Part shown: one piece after another, positions 26,387-36,242 of the stretch
Numbering within the stretch: the first letter of the stretch is position 1
Layout: every line of letters begins with the position of its first letter
Assembly: GCF_020782875.1 (NCBI RefSeq)
Contig: NZ_JAJGBN010000008.1
Span: forward strand, 42,250-106,249
Source: Allomuricauda sp. M10
GTDB lineage: Bacteria; Bacteroidota; Bacteroidia; Flavobacteriales; Flavobacteriaceae
Direction of reading: 5' to 3'
DNA: 64,000 bases
Position numbers and translations under genes: made by a program
Notes under the pieces: model-generated
Told to the model about the DNA's origin: nothing
The model's database searches: none
Seen by the model: only the letters and a program-made list of their open reading frames with translations

Positions 26387-28261
26387 ATGAAAAATCTTTT
26401 AAATAGATACATCTTGGTGATCGTGATGATGCTATGCATTACTGTCAAGGCCCAAGAAACCTATTCTGATTTCTTTAGTTCCGTATCTTATTCCAACAAT
26501 AACGGCACCCAAAACTGGTCGGGCAACTGGGCGGAGTCCAATGACGACAACGACCCATCCAACGGAAGAATAAGAATTACCGGAAATGAATTGAGGTTCA
26601 GCAGAATTGGTTCACACTACATTACCAGGGCGGCAGACCTAAGTTCCTATAGCACGGCAACACTGTCATTTGATTGGCAAACCTCAAGCCTGGAAACCAA
26701 CGAAACCTTGGTCATCCAGATATCCAGCAATGGCTCTTCATTTTCTACAATTGGAACATTCTCAGGGAATCAGTCCGGTAGTTTTAGCCAGGATATTACT
26801 GGTTATTTATCCGGCAGTACCACCATCAGGTTCCGTAAAGGCAGTAATGATTGGGATCAAGGCAATGACAGAGTTTATATCGACAACGTAACGATAACGG
26901 CATACATCGTGGATCAGGACGGGGATGGGATCAGTGATATGGTCGACCTGGATGATGATAATGATGGGATAACGGATGAAGAGGAATATTGTACCACGAT
27001 CAATGCTTCATTTTTGACCTCGGCGGATGTCGGGCAGAGATCGGTTGTAGTGAATCATACGGATACCGGTTATTTACGATTGGATTTTTCTTCCATGGAC
27101 AACTCGTTTCAATTGGATATCAACGGAACCACAGTACATCCCTCCGTTTTGGAATTTGAAAGTGGGGCCCTCGATGCCGGTGATGAATATTTTGTTTTCC
27201 AATCCGATGGAGCCTTTATCAACTCACCTTGGGTGGCCAACTCCAATGGATTGCCCCGCTTGCGTTTGATCATCAACGAGTCAGGTCAGGCTACCTTGTA
27301 CGGCACACGTTACACGTCCTCCACTGCTTTGGAAGTGATGGAGGCGCAAGCAAGTACGCCGTTCAATACAATTACCTGGACACCGGGAAACAACAATACC
27401 TTTACCATCACCAACCAGGCCGGTCCTGGTCCCGAAGGATTTACGGGTGAACTGTTCGCCAGTTCCGTATGCGATACCGATGGTGATGGCATCAGCAACC
27501 ATCTAGACCTAGATTCAGACAATGATGGCATTATGGATATTGTTGAATCCGGGGTGCTCGATATAAGCGGTGTTTCCGATAGCAACAATGATGGGCGAAT
27601 CGATGGGGCAATATCTGGCTCTGGTTCCAACGGACTCTATAACAGCATTGAGGACAATGATACCGTCTATGCCATTTTATCCTATTCCATTTTGGATTCC
27701 GATTCTGATGGCAGTTATGATGCCTATGTTTTGGATGCCGATGGAGATGGATGTAACGGTGTTTTGGAAGCTGGGTTTACTGATAATAATGATGATGGTG
27801 TTTTAGGGCCTTCAAGTGTGACAATCGATTCTGATGGTTTGGTAACCAGTGGTGTAGATGGCTATACCGTACCAGCGGATAATGATTCCAACTCGATCTA
27901 TGATTATCGGGAAGTCGGAACTGTACCGACCATTACCTCCCAACCTGTGGATACTACTACTTGTCCTGGCTGCACTACAGCCATAACAGTAACTTCCATT
28001 GCAGATCAGTACCAATGGCAATTTAACAATGTAGGTGTTTGGAACGACCTTACTGATTCAGGAATTTACTCTGGCGCAACATCCCAGACATTGACAATAA
28101 TTAACCCAACGCCCAGCGAAAACAATACCCAGTACCGTGTAGTGCTAAGCAATGACACCTTTGTGTGTGGATCCACCATTTCCAGCACTGCCACCCTAAC
28201 ATTACAAGTGACCACCGTGGTAACCAACCGTACTATCACGTACAGGGTGAATAAGAATTAA
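26387..28261 (+). CDS. secreted protein with calcium-binding Asp-rich repeats and an Ig-like domain
   Basis: 624 residues. Signal peptide (about 1-22, ending VKAQ). A jelly-roll-like N-terminal part (30-175) carries a WAESNDDNDPSNGRI segment. Thrombospondin type 3-like repeats (DQDGDGISDMVDLDDDNDG and DTDGDGISNHLDLDSDNDG, later DADGDGCNG) bind calcium in known proteins. An Ig-like domain (about 515-610) with QYQWQFNNVGVWNDL follows. It ends TITYRVNKN, not a type A or type B sorting domain that I can recognise, although the rest looks like a type IX cargo. It sits alone, inserted in a conserved minus-strand gene block. Confidence 0.8.
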   Translation: MKNLLNRYILVIVMMLCITVKAQETYSDFFSSVSYSNNNGTQNWSGNWAESNDDNDPSNGRIRITGNELRFSRIGSHYITRAADLSSYSTATLSFDWQTSSLETNETLVIQISSNGSSFSTIGTFSGNQSGSFSQDITGYLSGSTTIRFRKGSNDWDQGNDRVYIDNVTITAYIVDQDGDGISDMVDLDDDNDGITDEEEYCTTINASFLTSADVGQRSVVVNHTDTGYLRLDFSSMDNSFQLDINGTTVHPSVLEFESGALDAGDEYFVFQSDGAFINSPWVANSNGLPRLRLIINESGQATLYGTRYTSSTALEVMEAQASTPFNTITWTPGNNNTFTITNQAGPGPEGFTGELFASSVCDTDGDGISNHLDLDSDNDGIMDIVESGVLDISGVSDSNNDGRIDGAISGSGSNGLYNSIEDNDTVYAILSYSILDSDSDGSYDAYVLDADGDGCNGVLEAGFTDNNDDGVLGPSSVTIDSDGLVTSGVDGYTVPADNDSNSIYDYREVGTVPTITSQPVDTTTCPGCTTAITVTSIADQYQWQFNNVGVWNDLTDSGIYSGATSQTLTIINPTPSENNTQYRVVLSNDTFVCGSTISSTATLTLQVTTVVTNRTITYRVNKN

Positions 28262-28296
28262 TACATGATAATCATCCCAATAGGGACACAAATAAA

Positions 28297-28325
28297 AAAG
28301 CCGCTCAAAAAGCGGCTTTCTTTAT
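28297..28325. terminator. bidirectional intrinsic terminator between convergent genes
   Basis: Nine-bp stem AAAGCCGCT / AGCGGCTTT (28297-28305, 28311-28319), loop CAAAA; A-run on one side and T-rich tail on the other serve both the surface-protein gene and the rpmB operon. Confidence 0.8.
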
Positions 28326-28344
28326 ATATATGTGGTTGTTCTCT

Positions 28345-28497
28345 TTAGTTCTTGTTCAACCAATCGTTCACCATTTCTGGAGCCATTACAGATTCTACGA
28401 ATGTGTATGCACCAGTTTTTGGAGACTTTACCATTTTAATGGCTTTGGTCAATCTTTTAGAGGCGGTCTGAAGTGTTGCTACTGTTTTCTTTGCCAT
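28345..28497 (-). CDS. DUF4295 small protein of the ribosomal L28-L33 operon
   Basis: 50 residues: MAKKTVATLQTASKRLTKAI start and KSPKTGAYTFVESVMAP centre, basic at the N-terminus. This matches DUF4295, a Bacteroidota-specific short protein always found after rpmB and rpmG. The position is conserved here (36 bp after rpmG). A ribosome-associated role is likely from basic charge and context but is not established by the sequence. Confidence 0.93.
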   Translation of the reverse strand: MAKKTVATLQTASKRLTKAIKMVKSPKTGAYTFVESVMAPEMVNDWLNKN

Positions 28498-28533
28498 GGC
28501 CTATATTGTGTTTACTTTTTAATGAAAAAGTGA

Positions 28534-28716
28534 TTACTTAATTTCTTTATGAACGGTCATACGCTTAAGGATAGGATTGTATTTTTTAATCTCCATCCTA
28601 TCTGGCGTGTTCTTTTTGTTCTTTTTGGTAACGTACCTAGAAGTACCTGGCATACCAGATTCCTTGTGCTCTGTACACTCCAAAATTACCTGAATCCTAT
28701 TTCCTTTCTTTGCCAT
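28534..28716 (-). CDS. rpmG: 50S ribosomal protein L33
   Basis: 60 residues, whole-length L33: [20 protein letters not shown], then [20 protein letters not shown] and the conserved PILKR end. The zinc-binding CxxC pairs of some L33 forms are absent, so this is the zinc-free type. Second gene of rpmB-rpmG-DUF4295, 28 bp after rpmB. Confidence 0.97.
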   Translation of the reverse strand: MAKKGNRIQVILECTEHKESGMPGTSRYVTKKNKKNTPDRMEIKKYNPILKRMTVHKEIK

Positions 28717-28744
28717 TGTATCGTACTTAAAACGCTATTACTAC

Positions 28745-28972
28745 TTACTTTTTGGAATTGATATCCTTCAATACGGCAGAGATTCCTTTTTTGTTGATGA
28801 CCTTCAACCCTCTTGATGAAACGTTCAAGGTTACCCAACGATCTTCTTCTGGAACGTAAAATTTCTTTTTGGAAACGTTTACGTCGAATCTCCTTTTGGT
28901 CTTATTGATAGAAAAGGAAACGTTGTTTCCAAACATCACCTTTTTTCCTGTTACTTCACAAACTTTAGACAT
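28745..28972 (-). CDS. rpmB: 50S ribosomal protein L28
   Basis: 75 residues with the L28 start MSKVCEVTGKKVMFGNNVS and the RRFDVNVSKKKFYVPEE centre. The C-terminal SSRGLKVINKKGI is standard. First gene of the small operon; a near-consensus promoter lies just upstream, inside the end of cinA. Confidence 0.97.
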   Translation of the reverse strand: MSKVCEVTGKKVMFGNNVSFSINKTKRRFDVNVSKKKFYVPEEDRWVTLNVSSRGLKVINKKGISAVLKDINSKK

Positions 28973-29005
28973 CTCCCTAACTTTTGAGTGATTTTATTGA
29001 GGCTG

Positions 29006-29036
29006 CAAATTTATACCATTTTAATGGGACGTACAA
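29006..29036 (-). promoter_or_regulatory. sigma-A promoter of the rpmB operon
   Basis: On the minus strand TTG (29036-29034), 20-bp spacer, TAAATTTG (29013-29006). Both elements fit the Bacteroidota consensus TTG-N17-23-TAnnTTTG, the best full match noticed in the window. Transcription would begin near 28999, 27 nt before rpmB. Confidence 0.7.
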
Positions 29037-29045
29037 AATTCTTTT

Positions 29046-30293
29046 TCAGAAATTTAAAATTTCTTTGTACAATAGCTCAAAAGCCTTGCCTACAGACTTC
29101 TTTACCACCCTTTCCCGATGGTTTCCCATACTGAATTCTTGGGCAAAAGTGCCCTTTGGGGAACTTATGGCAATAAACACCGTTCCCACATCGGCATCGG
29201 AATCACCTTTTGTGGGTCCCGCATTTCCGGTCGTGGCGATGGCAAAATCGGTTCCCAATAGGTTTTTTACGCGTTCCGCCATGGCAACTGCCACCTGTTC
29301 ACTAACCACGGAATGCTTTTCCACCAATTCTTTTGGCACGCCCAATATCTTGATTTTGGTCTCGGTGGCATAGCAGACCACACTACCCTTAAAATAATTG
29401 GACGCCCCAGGTACCGAAGTAACCTGCTCCGCGATTTTGCCCCCTGTAAAACTTTCGGCAGTGGCCAAAGTCAATTTCTTATCGGTGAGCAATTTTCCAA
29501 TTTGTACCTCAATGGCACCATCTTCCTCCTCACCATAAATGATATCCCCGATCAAGGGATATAATTTCTTGGCCTCCTCTTCCACAAGGGCTACCAATGC
29601 CTCCTTATTCGCTCCTTTTGCCGAAAGTCGGAGCTTGACCCTTCCTAAATTGGGCAAATAGGCCAATTTTATGGCAGGGGGTAGGTTGTTTTCCCAATCC
29701 TCGATTTTTTCTGCGATGGTACTCTCCCCCATTCCATAGGTCATGATGGTCTTATGCACAATATGCGGACGTTCATACTCCTCAATGATTGCAGGTAGCG
29801 CAGAGGTTAGAATGAGATTCTTCATCTCATAAGGCACGCCGGGAAGAAAAAAATAGGAAACCTTCCCCTTTTTCATCCAAAGACCCGGAGCAGTGCCGAA
29901 AGCATTGTGCAACACCGTGGCCTTGGTCGGCACAAGTGCCTGTTGGCGATTTAGATCGGAAATGGGTGAATTGATGTATTTTTTAAAAAGTTCCTCAATA
30001 TGGGCAAGGACCTTTTCATCACGTACCAACTCGTCATCAAAAAATTGGCAAAGGGTCGGTTTGGTGACATCATCTTTTGTTGGGCCCAGTCCACCCGTAA
30101 CAATGACCACGGAGGAACGGTTGCCCGCCTCTTCCAATGACCTTAATATGTGATCGCGATCGTCCTGTACCGAGGTAATCTGGTAGACCGAAACACCGAT
30201 CTTGTTCAACTCCTTGGCTATAAAAGCTGAATTGGAGTCTACAATCTGCCCAATGAGAATCTCGTCCCCAATGGTGATGATCTCGGCTTGCAT
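29046..30293 (-). CDS. cinA: CinA-family nicotinamide-nucleotide amidase / competence-damage protein
   Basis: 415 residues. An N-terminal MoCF-biosynthesis-like (COG1058) domain starts [20 protein letters not shown], with [11 protein letters not shown]-terminal CinA domain (about 255-415) has [37 protein letters not shown] sequence and [12 protein letters not shown]. Members deamidate NMN, recycling pyridine nucleotides. It is directly upstream of rpmB, the usual Bacteroidota order, and follows the Hpt gene by 1 bp. Confidence 0.93.
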   Translation of the reverse strand: MQAEIITIGDEILIGQIVDSNSAFIAKELNKIGVSVYQITSVQDDRDHILRSLEEAGNRSSVVIVTGGLGPTKDDVTKPTLCQFFDDELVRDEKVLAHIEELFKKYINSPISDLNRQQALVPTKATVLHNAFGTAPGLWMKKGKVSYFFLPGVPYEMKNLILTSALPAIIEEYERPHIVHKTIMTYGMGESTIAEKIEDWENNLPPAIKLAYLPNLGRVKLRLSAKGANKEALVALVEEEAKKLYPLIGDIIYGEEEDGAIEVQIGKLLTDKKLTLATAESFTGGKIAEQVTSVPGASNYFKGSVVCYATETKIKILGVPKELVEKHSVVSEQVAVAMAERVKNLLGTDFAIATTGNAGPTKGDSDADVGTVFIAISSPKGTFAQEFSMGNHRERVVKKSVGKAFELLYKEILNF

Positions 30294-30294
30294 T

Positions 30295-30633
30295 TTATAA
30301 ATCGAAGTCTTTCTTTAATTCGGAGACCACCTGAAGAACATCCTTTTTCAAAAGGGGAAATTTCCCTTCAATATCCTCCATACTGGCTTCACTTTTGCCC
30401 ATGGTCTCAATATCGAGGGCCATGGCCCTGGTCTGTTCCATGCCCAAGATGTCCACATTCGGTTTTATCTTGTGTGCCAGTTTATAAATAGTATCGTAAT
30501 CCCGAGCACCTATGGCTTTTTCCAAACCTTCAAGATCTTCGGGTACTTCTTCCAAAAAAACAGAGATCACGGAAACAATGAAATCCTCATCTCCCTCCGC
30601 CATCTCATTTAACTTATCGAGGCTGTAAATCAT
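30295..30633 (-). CDS. stand-alone histidine phosphotransfer (Hpt) protein
   Basis: 112 residues, all helical. The phospho-accepting histidine is H54 in [16 protein letters not shown], the classic Hpt motif HxxKxxxxxxG. Hpt proteins relay phosphate between hybrid kinases and response regulators. No hybrid kinase is next to it; the gene lies in a housekeeping cluster, overlapping the FAH hydrolase gene by 1 bp and 1 bp before cinA. Partners must be encoded elsewhere. Confidence 0.9.
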   Translation of the reverse strand: MIYSLDKLNEMAEGDEDFIVSVISVFLEEVPEDLEGLEKAIGARDYDTIYKLAHKIKPNVDILGMEQTRAMALDIETMGKSEASMEDIEGKFPLLKKDVLQVVSELKKDFDL

Positions 30634-31244
30634 TATCGTACATTAATTTCAAATAGCTTCTCACCTTCCAAGGTGCCAACAAGGTAGTCATTTGGGGTTA
30701 CTTTACCAACCCCGGCAGGCGTACCAGTAAAAATGATATCCCCCTTTTTCAACATGAAATAAGTGGAGACATGCGCTATAATTTCATCTATCTTCCAAAG
30801 CATCAAAGCCGTATTCCCATCTTGAACTTTTTCACCATTTTTGGATAGGGTAAAACTCAAATGGTCCACATCCTTGAATTTATTTTTGGATACCCAGTTC
30901 CCAATAACGGCAGAACCATCAAAGCCTTTCGCTTTTTCCCAAGGCAGACCTTTTGCTTTTAGTTTGGATTGAAGGTCACGTGCCGTAAAATCGATGCCGA
31001 GGCCAATTTCGTCATAGTATTTATGGGCAAATTCCTTGGCGATATGTTTTCCGACCTTTTTGATCTTCACCAATACCTCAACCTCATAATGTACATCGTT
31101 GCTAAATTCAGGAATGTAAAAATCCTGCTCTTTTGGAAGAATGGAGGAATCCGGTTTTATGAAAACCACAGGTTCCTCGGGACGTTCGTTGTTCAGTTCG
31201 TCTATGTGATCCACATAGTTACGTCCTATACAAATCAGTTTCAT
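30633..31244 (-). CDS. fumarylacetoacetate hydrolase-family protein (FAHD1-like)
   Basis: 203 residues, the short FAH form. Start KLICIGRNYVDHIDELNNE, metal-binding acidic residues in VHYEVEVLVKIKKVG and LGIDFTARDLQ, and the end motif IFTGTPAGVGKV. FAHD1-like enzymes act on acylpyruvates or decarboxylate oxaloacetate. It is coupled to Hpt by a 1-bp overlap and follows the exonuclease gene. Confidence 0.93.
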   Translation of the reverse strand: MKLICIGRNYVDHIDELNNERPEEPVVFIKPDSSILPKEQDFYIPEFSNDVHYEVEVLVKIKKVGKHIAKEFAHKYYDEIGLGIDFTARDLQSKLKAKGLPWEKAKGFDGSAVIGNWVSKNKFKDVDHLSFTLSKNGEKVQDGNTALMLWKIDEIIAHVSTYFMLKKGDIIFTGTPAGVGKVTPNDYLVGTLEGEKLFEINVR

Positions 31245-31270
31245 TCAGTTTTAGTGGGGGTTATGTTGTG

Positions 31271-32044
31271 TTATATTTTATTGTTGAACTTACTCAACTT
31301 GATCTGTGTCAATACTTTTTTAGTGTACAAAGGAAAATCGGCATTCAAAATCCAACCAAAATAACCTGGTTCGGCCTCCAAGACCTCATCCACCGACCTT
31401 CCCTTGTGTTTTCCGAAGGAAAAAACAGGCTGTTCGTTTTCATCAAGGGCTATAAATCCAGCAAAATCGAGGGATTGTTTCCTAGTGGTGAATTCCGACA
31501 GTTTCTTGATGTCATTTTCCAGTTCGGGGTATCTTTCCAACTGGGCAAGGAGTACCTCATAAGTGGCCATGGTATCGGCTTTGGCACTATGGGCATCATC
31601 CAAGCTTTTGTCGCAATAGAATTTATAGGCAGCTTCCAGGGTACGTTTTTCCATTTTATGGAAAATGGTCTGCACATCCACGGAAACCATGTTCTTCATA
31701 TCAAAATCCACATCGGCCCGCAACATTTCCTCCACCAATAAGGGAATATCGAAACGATCGGAATTAAAACCTGCCAAATCGCTGTCGCGGATCATTTTGT
31801 AGATCTCTTTTGACAATTGTTTGAAGGTAGGTTCATTTGCCACTTTTTCGTCGGATATGCCATGAATGGCCTCCGACTCTGGCGGTATTGGCATTTCAGG
31901 ATTTACCAACCATGTTCTGCTTTCCTTGTTTCCGTTGGGATATACCTTCAAAATGGATATTTCTACGATACGATCCTTGGCCACATTGGTACCTGTGGTT
32001 TCCAGATCAAAAAAGCAAATGGGTTTGGTCAATTGTAATTGCAT
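31271..32044 (-). CDS. DnaQ-like 3'-5' exonuclease
   Basis: 257 residues. DEDDh exonuclease domain: Exo I motif FFDLETTGT (D13, E15), Exo II region LAGFNSDRFDIPLL, Exo III DDAHSAKADTMAT with the catalytic His and Asp. A C-terminal extension of about 80 residues ends FSFGKHKGRSVDEVL and GYFGWIL, a small C-terminal module common in DnaQ-like proteins of Bacteroidota. It could be a proofreading or repair nuclease; a full polymerase III epsilon assignment is not certain. Confidence 0.9.
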   Translation of the reverse strand: MQLQLTKPICFFDLETTGTNVAKDRIVEISILKVYPNGNKESRTWLVNPEMPIPPESEAIHGISDEKVANEPTFKQLSKEIYKMIRDSDLAGFNSDRFDIPLLVEEMLRADVDFDMKNMVSVDVQTIFHKMEKRTLEAAYKFYCDKSLDDAHSAKADTMATYEVLLAQLERYPELENDIKKLSEFTTRKQSLDFAGFIALDENEQPVFSFGKHKGRSVDEVLEAEPGYFGWILNADFPLYTKKVLTQIKLSKFNNKI

Positions 32045-32123
32045 GCGGAATTCATTGAATGAGTAAATGGGACTTCAAAATCTTAAAGTTACACATAGTG
32101 AAAAGAAAAAATGGAATTTTCCA

Positions 32124-33482
32124 TTAGATTTCCCTGTTCACGTCCCAAGCTTCCAAATAATCCGCAACGGCTTTTACGAACATTCCACCCAAGGCTCCGT
32201 TCACCACACGGTGGTCATAGCTATGCGATAGGAACATTTTGCTTCGGATGCCGATGAACTCCCCTTGACCGGTTTCGATCACGGAAGGAATTTTTCTAAT
32301 GGCGCCCAATGCCAAAATGCCCACTTGCGGTTGGTTGATGATCGGCGTACCAAAAACACTACCGAAGGTTCCCACATTCGTAACGGTGTAGGTACCATCT
32401 TTAACCTCATCGGGCTTCAATTGGTTGTTCCGTGCACGATTGGCCAAATCGTTAACCGTCTTGGCCATCCCTACCAAATTCAATTGGTCGGCATTTTTGA
32501 TGACAGGCACGATCAAGTTTCCATCTGGCAAGGCTGCCGCCATACCCAAATTGATGTTTTTCTTTTTGATGACCTTGTCCCCGTCCAAAGAAATATTCAT
32601 CATCGGGAATTTCTTCAGGGCCAATGCCACCGCCTCCATAAATATTGGGGTAAAGGTGAGTTTTTCCCCTTCCCTCTGCTCAAAGGCATTTTTTACTTTA
32701 TTTCTCCAGTTCACCACGTTGGTCACATCCACTTCCACAAAACTTTGCACATGTGCCGATGTGGAAATACTTTCGATCATGTGGTGCGCAATCAATTTAC
32801 CCATTCGGGTCAATGGGATAACCTCATCGCCATCACCAACGGGAATTGGGGCTGATTTTGGTTTCTCAGCAACTTCCTTCACTGGTTTTGCTTCGGCTTC
32901 TACTGGTTTTACCTCTTTCACAACCGGAGCCTCAACTGGTTTTGTACTGCCTTTGGCGGTTCGGTTTTCCAGATAGGCCATGATATCGTTTTTGGTAACA
33001 CGACCTTCACTGCCTGTACCGACAATAGCTTCCAGTTCGTCCATGGAAATACCTTCTTCCTTGGCAATATTTTTCACCAAAGGAGAATAAAATCTATCCG
33101 AATCTGAAAAATTTGGGGCAGGTATGGCAACTGCTTTTTGGGTCTGGGCCATATCGTTCTCCAAAACCTTGACTGGCTCTTCAATAGGCTCGGAAACAGG
33201 GCTCTCCTTTTTGGAATCCCCAGAAGGCATATCCACATTACCATTTAACTGGATTACGGCCACTACTTCCCCAACTTTTATCACATCATCTACGTCAAAC
33301 CGCTTTTCCACCAAAACACCTTCCACTTCACTGGGTACTTCAGAATCTACTTTGTCCGTGGCAATTTCAAAAACGGCCTCGTCCATTTCAATGGTATCGC
33401 CCACTTCCTTCAACCAAGTGGTCAGGGTAGCTTCGGCAACACTTTCGCCCATTTGCGGTAATTTCAATTCAAATTTTGACAT
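32124..33482 (-). CDS. 2-oxo acid dehydrogenase E2 (dihydrolipoyl acyltransferase)
   Basis: 452 residues from the ATG at 33482 (MSKFELKLPQMGES). The N-terminal lipoyl domain has its lipoylated lysine in EIATDKVDSEVPS. A Pro/Glu-rich linker, a peripheral subunit-binding domain (SPLVKNIAKEEGISMDEL) and the catalytic domain with HSYDHRVVNGALG follow. It carries the acyl group of a pyruvate or branched-chain dehydrogenase; MGESV in the lipoyl start favours the branched-chain or general type. E1 and E3 genes are not adjacent. A -7 box lies at 33520. Confidence 0.93.
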   Translation of the reverse strand: MSKFELKLPQMGESVAEATLTTWLKEVGDTIEMDEAVFEIATDKVDSEVPSEVEGVLVEKRFDVDDVIKVGEVVAVIQLNGNVDMPSGDSKKESPVSEPIEEPVKVLENDMAQTQKAVAIPAPNFSDSDRFYSPLVKNIAKEEGISMDELEAIVGTGSEGRVTKNDIMAYLENRTAKGSTKPVEAPVVKEVKPVEAEAKPVKEVAEKPKSAPIPVGDGDEVIPLTRMGKLIAHHMIESISTSAHVQSFVEVDVTNVVNWRNKVKNAFEQREGEKLTFTPIFMEAVALALKKFPMMNISLDGDKVIKKKNINLGMAAALPDGNLIVPVIKNADQLNLVGMAKTVNDLANRARNNQLKPDEVKDGTYTVTNVGTFGSVFGTPIINQPQVGILALGAIRKIPSVIETGQGEFIGIRSKMFLSHSYDHRVVNGALGGMFVKAVADYLEAWDVNREI

Positions 33483-33519
33483 ATTCCTATTTATCAAAGT
33501 GATTTGGACTCTTATTTTG

Positions 33520-33527
33520 CAAAAATA
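33520..33527 (-). promoter_or_regulatory. -7 box of the E2 gene
   Basis: Minus-strand TATTTTTG (TAnnTTTG), about 38 bp before the E2 start codon at 33482. Confidence 0.45.
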
Positions 33528-33577
33528 CTAAAGTAAATCACTTATTATTGTTTTATGTTCATTATTTAGCAACTCAC

Positions 33578-34198
33578 CTAATTCGCTTTCATCGAATTTT
33601 CAAAAGGCACTCGGTTCAAAATACTTCGCCCCAAGGTTACCTCATCGGCATACTCCAATTCATCGCCTACGGAAATCCCCCTTGCAATGGCAGAAGTGGT
33701 CACTTCCAACCCTTCCAACTGACGGTAAATATAAAAATTGGTGGTATCACCTTCCATAGTGGAACTTAGGGCAAAGATGAGTTCTTTTACCTTTCCCTCC
33801 TTTACTTTATTAACCAGGGATACGATGTTCAAATCCTGCGGCCCCACTCCTTCCATTGGGGAAATCTTGCCTCCCAGCACATGGTACAATCCATTATATT
33901 GGGATGTGTTCTCAATGGCCATTACGTCGCGGATGTCTTCCACCACGCAGACTAGACTTTCATCCCTTTTCGGGTTGGCACAGATCTCACAGATTTCGGT
34001 ATCCGAAATGTTATGGCAGCTTTTGCAAAAGTTTACTTCGTTTTTCAACTTGGAAAGGGCATGGGTCAAATGCTCTGTACGTTCCTCCGGCTGTTTGAGC
34101 AGGTGAAGCACCAAACGCAAAGCGGTACGCTTGCCAATTCCCGGCAATTGCGACATTTCGTACACTGCATTTTCCAATAATTTGGATGAAAATTCCAT
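33578..34198 (-). CDS. recR: recombination protein RecR
   Basis: 206 residues, usual RecR length. Helix-hairpin-helix near the N-terminus ([17 protein letters not shown]), four-cysteine zinc motif CKSC-x8-CEIC, Toprim domain with [14 protein letters not shown] and the C-terminal [20 protein letters not shown]. With RecO it loads RecA at gapped DNA. It is divergent from the symporter gene; the intergenic space is only 76 bp. Confidence 0.97.
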   Translation of the reverse strand: MEFSSKLLENAVYEMSQLPGIGKRTALRLVLHLLKQPEERTEHLTHALSKLKNEVNFCKSCHNISDTEICEICANPKRDESLVCVVEDIRDVMAIENTSQYNGLYHVLGGKISPMEGVGPQDLNIVSLVNKVKEGKVKELIFALSSTMEGDTTNFYIYRQLEGLEVTTSAIARGISVGDELEYADEVTLGRSILNRVPFENSMKAN

Positions 34199-34214
34199 AG
34201 TATCAAATCTCCAA

Positions 34215-34222
34215 CAAAATTA
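34215..34222 (-). promoter_or_regulatory. -7 box of recR
   Basis: Minus-strand TAATTTTG fits TAnnTTTG; transcription would begin near 34208, ten bases before the recR ATG. Confidence 0.45.
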
Positions 34223-34274
34223 CGATTTTAGTGTTACGAATTTACTTTCGTACTTTGCAAATCAAATACCGTTT

Positions 34275-35756
34275 ATGTCAGCCACACAGATTCTCTTGCT
34301 TATAGGTGCTTATTTCCTGGTGCTTATATTGATCTCTTACTTTACCGGAAAAAACGATTCGAACGCTGATTTTTTTAAGGCCGGCAAACAATCACCATGG
34401 TATCTGGTGGCATTTGGGATGGTAGGCGCCTCATTGTCAGGGGTTACGTTTATTTCCGTACCGGGATGGGTGGACGATATCCATTTTACCTACATGCAGG
34501 TAGTAATCGGATATCTTTTTGGCTATTTTGTTGTGGCTTTTGTACTGTTACCCCTTTACTACAGGTACAACCTTACCTCCATTTATGAATACCTTGCGGA
34601 ACGTTTTGGAAAGGTCAGCCATAAAACCGGAGCCTTTTTCTTTTTCCTGTCCCGAGTTTTAGGGGCAGCCTTCCGGTTGTATTTGGTGGCCATTGTTTTG
34701 CAGCAATTTGTTTTTGATGGATTGGGGGTTCGTTTTGAGTTTACAGTGGTCATTTCCATTTTATTGATTTGGATCTACACCAACAAAGGCGGTATTAAAA
34801 CTATTGTTTGGACCGATACCCTACAAACCCTTTTCATGATAGTAGCCGTGATTCTTTCCATTATCTTCATCAACCAGGAATTGGGTTGGAGCTTTGGGGA
34901 GTTTTTAAAGTCGGAAGAACTGAAAAGTTATAGCTCCTTTTTGGTCACCGATGATTTTTTGAGTCGAAATTATTTTATAAAATCCTTTGTTGGGGGGATG
35001 TTCGTGACCATTTGCATGACCGGACTGGATCAGGACATGATGCAAAAAAACCTTACCTGCAAATCGTTGAAAGATGCCCAAAAGAATATGGTTTCTTTCA
35101 GTTTTGTTTTGGTGGGGGTCACCTTTTTGTTCATGCTATTGGGTGCTTTGTTGTTTATTTATGCCAAACGCAACGGAGTGGCCATTCCTTTGATGGACGG
35201 CACCCCAAAAACCGATTTGTTGTTCCCCGAAATTGCGCTGAATAGTGGACTGGGATTGGCCCTTTCCATTACTTTTATGTTGGGATTGATCGCTGCGGCC
35301 TATAGTAGTGCAGATAGCGCCCTTACTTCGTTGACTACCTCATTCTGTGTGGATTTCCTTAACGTACAGAACAAAGAGGAAACGGAACAGAAAAAAATCA
35401 GGAAACAGACCCACGTTGGTATGAGTGTGATGCTCATTGTGGTCATCATTGCCTTCAAATATATTTTGAGCAGCAATGTGATCGATAGTCTTCTTACCGT
35501 AGCGGGTTATACCTATGGCCCTCTGTTGGGATTATTTTCCTTTGGAATTTTCACTAAACATAAGATCAAGGATACCTATGTATGGATCGTAGCCGTATTA
35601 TCTGTCATCATCATCATTTTGATAGCCAACATCCCTGCCTCTTATTTAGGTGGATACCAAATGGGTTATGAACTGTTGCCCCTTAATGGATTATTGACCT
35701 TTTTTGGTCTTTGGTTGATCAGAAAAAAGGAATTGGAGCCTAGTATTGCCCAGTAG
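34275..35756 (+). CDS. sodium:solute symporter (SSS family)
   Basis: 493 residues from the ATG at 34275 ([11 protein letters not shown]); an upstream frame overlaps recR and is not a sensible start. About 13 hydrophobic segments. SSS features: [19 protein letters not shown] after helix 2, [34 protein letters not shown], and later [19 protein letters not shown] with the sodium-site serines. The substrate cannot be read from the sequence. Its 3' end overlaps the convergent CoA-binding gene by 17 bp. Confidence 0.93.
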   Translation: MSATQILLLIGAYFLVLILISYFTGKNDSNADFFKAGKQSPWYLVAFGMVGASLSGVTFISVPGWVDDIHFTYMQVVIGYLFGYFVVAFVLLPLYYRYNLTSIYEYLAERFGKVSHKTGAFFFFLSRVLGAAFRLYLVAIVLQQFVFDGLGVRFEFTVVISILLIWIYTNKGGIKTIVWTDTLQTLFMIVAVILSIIFINQELGWSFGEFLKSEELKSYSSFLVTDDFLSRNYFIKSFVGGMFVTICMTGLDQDMMQKNLTCKSLKDAQKNMVSFSFVLVGVTFLFMLLGALLFIYAKRNGVAIPLMDGTPKTDLLFPEIALNSGLGLALSITFMLGLIAAAYSSADSALTSLTTSFCVDFLNVQNKEETEQKKIRKQTHVGMSVMLIVVIIAFKYILSSNVIDSLLTVAGYTYGPLLGLFSFGIFTKHKIKDTYVWIVAVLSVIIIILIANIPASYLGGYQMGYELLPLNGLLTFFGLWLIRKKELEPSIAQ

Positions 35757-36099
35757 CCAATAAGACCAAAGTACAGGCAACCTCCACTTTTATACCTTCT
35801 TTTTTCAGGATTTCATAAAATTCCGGATTTTCAGTACCGGGGTTAAAAATCACCCGTTTGGGCCGTAAATCCACGATTTCCTGGTAATATGGCTTTTGGT
35901 TGGATGGGTTCACATATAAAGTTACGGTATCAATATTTTGAAAATCAACTAACTTGTCTTTAATTTGTACTCCTGATACAGTTCCCCCACGTATCCCAAA
36001 TGCGGTTGTTTCAATATTTTGATCGACCAACCTACGAATTGCCATGTTACTGTATCTTCCCGGGTTTGTAGAAGCCCCGAAAACAAGTGTCTTTGTCAT
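35740..36099 (-). CDS. CoA-binding domain protein
   Basis: 119 residues, a single Rossmann-like CoA-binding domain (COG1832, YccU type). Start [19 protein letters not shown], centre [18 protein letters not shown], then [13 protein letters not shown]. The short length means no ligase or catalytic part is attached; function unknown. It ends inside the symporter gene on the opposite strand. Confidence 0.88.
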   Translation of the reverse strand: MTKTLVFGASTNPGRYSNMAIRRLVDQNIETTAFGIRGGTVSGVQIKDKLVDFQNIDTVTLYVNPSNQKPYYQEIVDLRPKRVIFNPGTENPEFYEILKKEGIKVEVACTLVLLATGQY

Positions 36100-36242
36100 T
36101 TGTTAATTTTAGTGTTAAACTTAATAATAGACCGTAACGATACCAATAATTTTACGTCTATTGTATATATAAAAAATTTCATTGGTAAGACTGTATTTTT
36201 TATAGTTAATGGTTAGTGTTTAGTATAGCTTATCAATGTATC

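Noticed and set aside
26175..26390. 71-aa frame between ftsY and the Ca-repeat surface protein
   Set aside because: No recognisable start context or domain, and it overlaps the signal-peptide start of the next gene; likely chance.
34131..34275. Longer N-terminus of the sodium symporter inside recR
   Set aside because: The extra 48 residues are the antisense of recR and lack homologous character; the ATG at 34275 starts a normal first helix.
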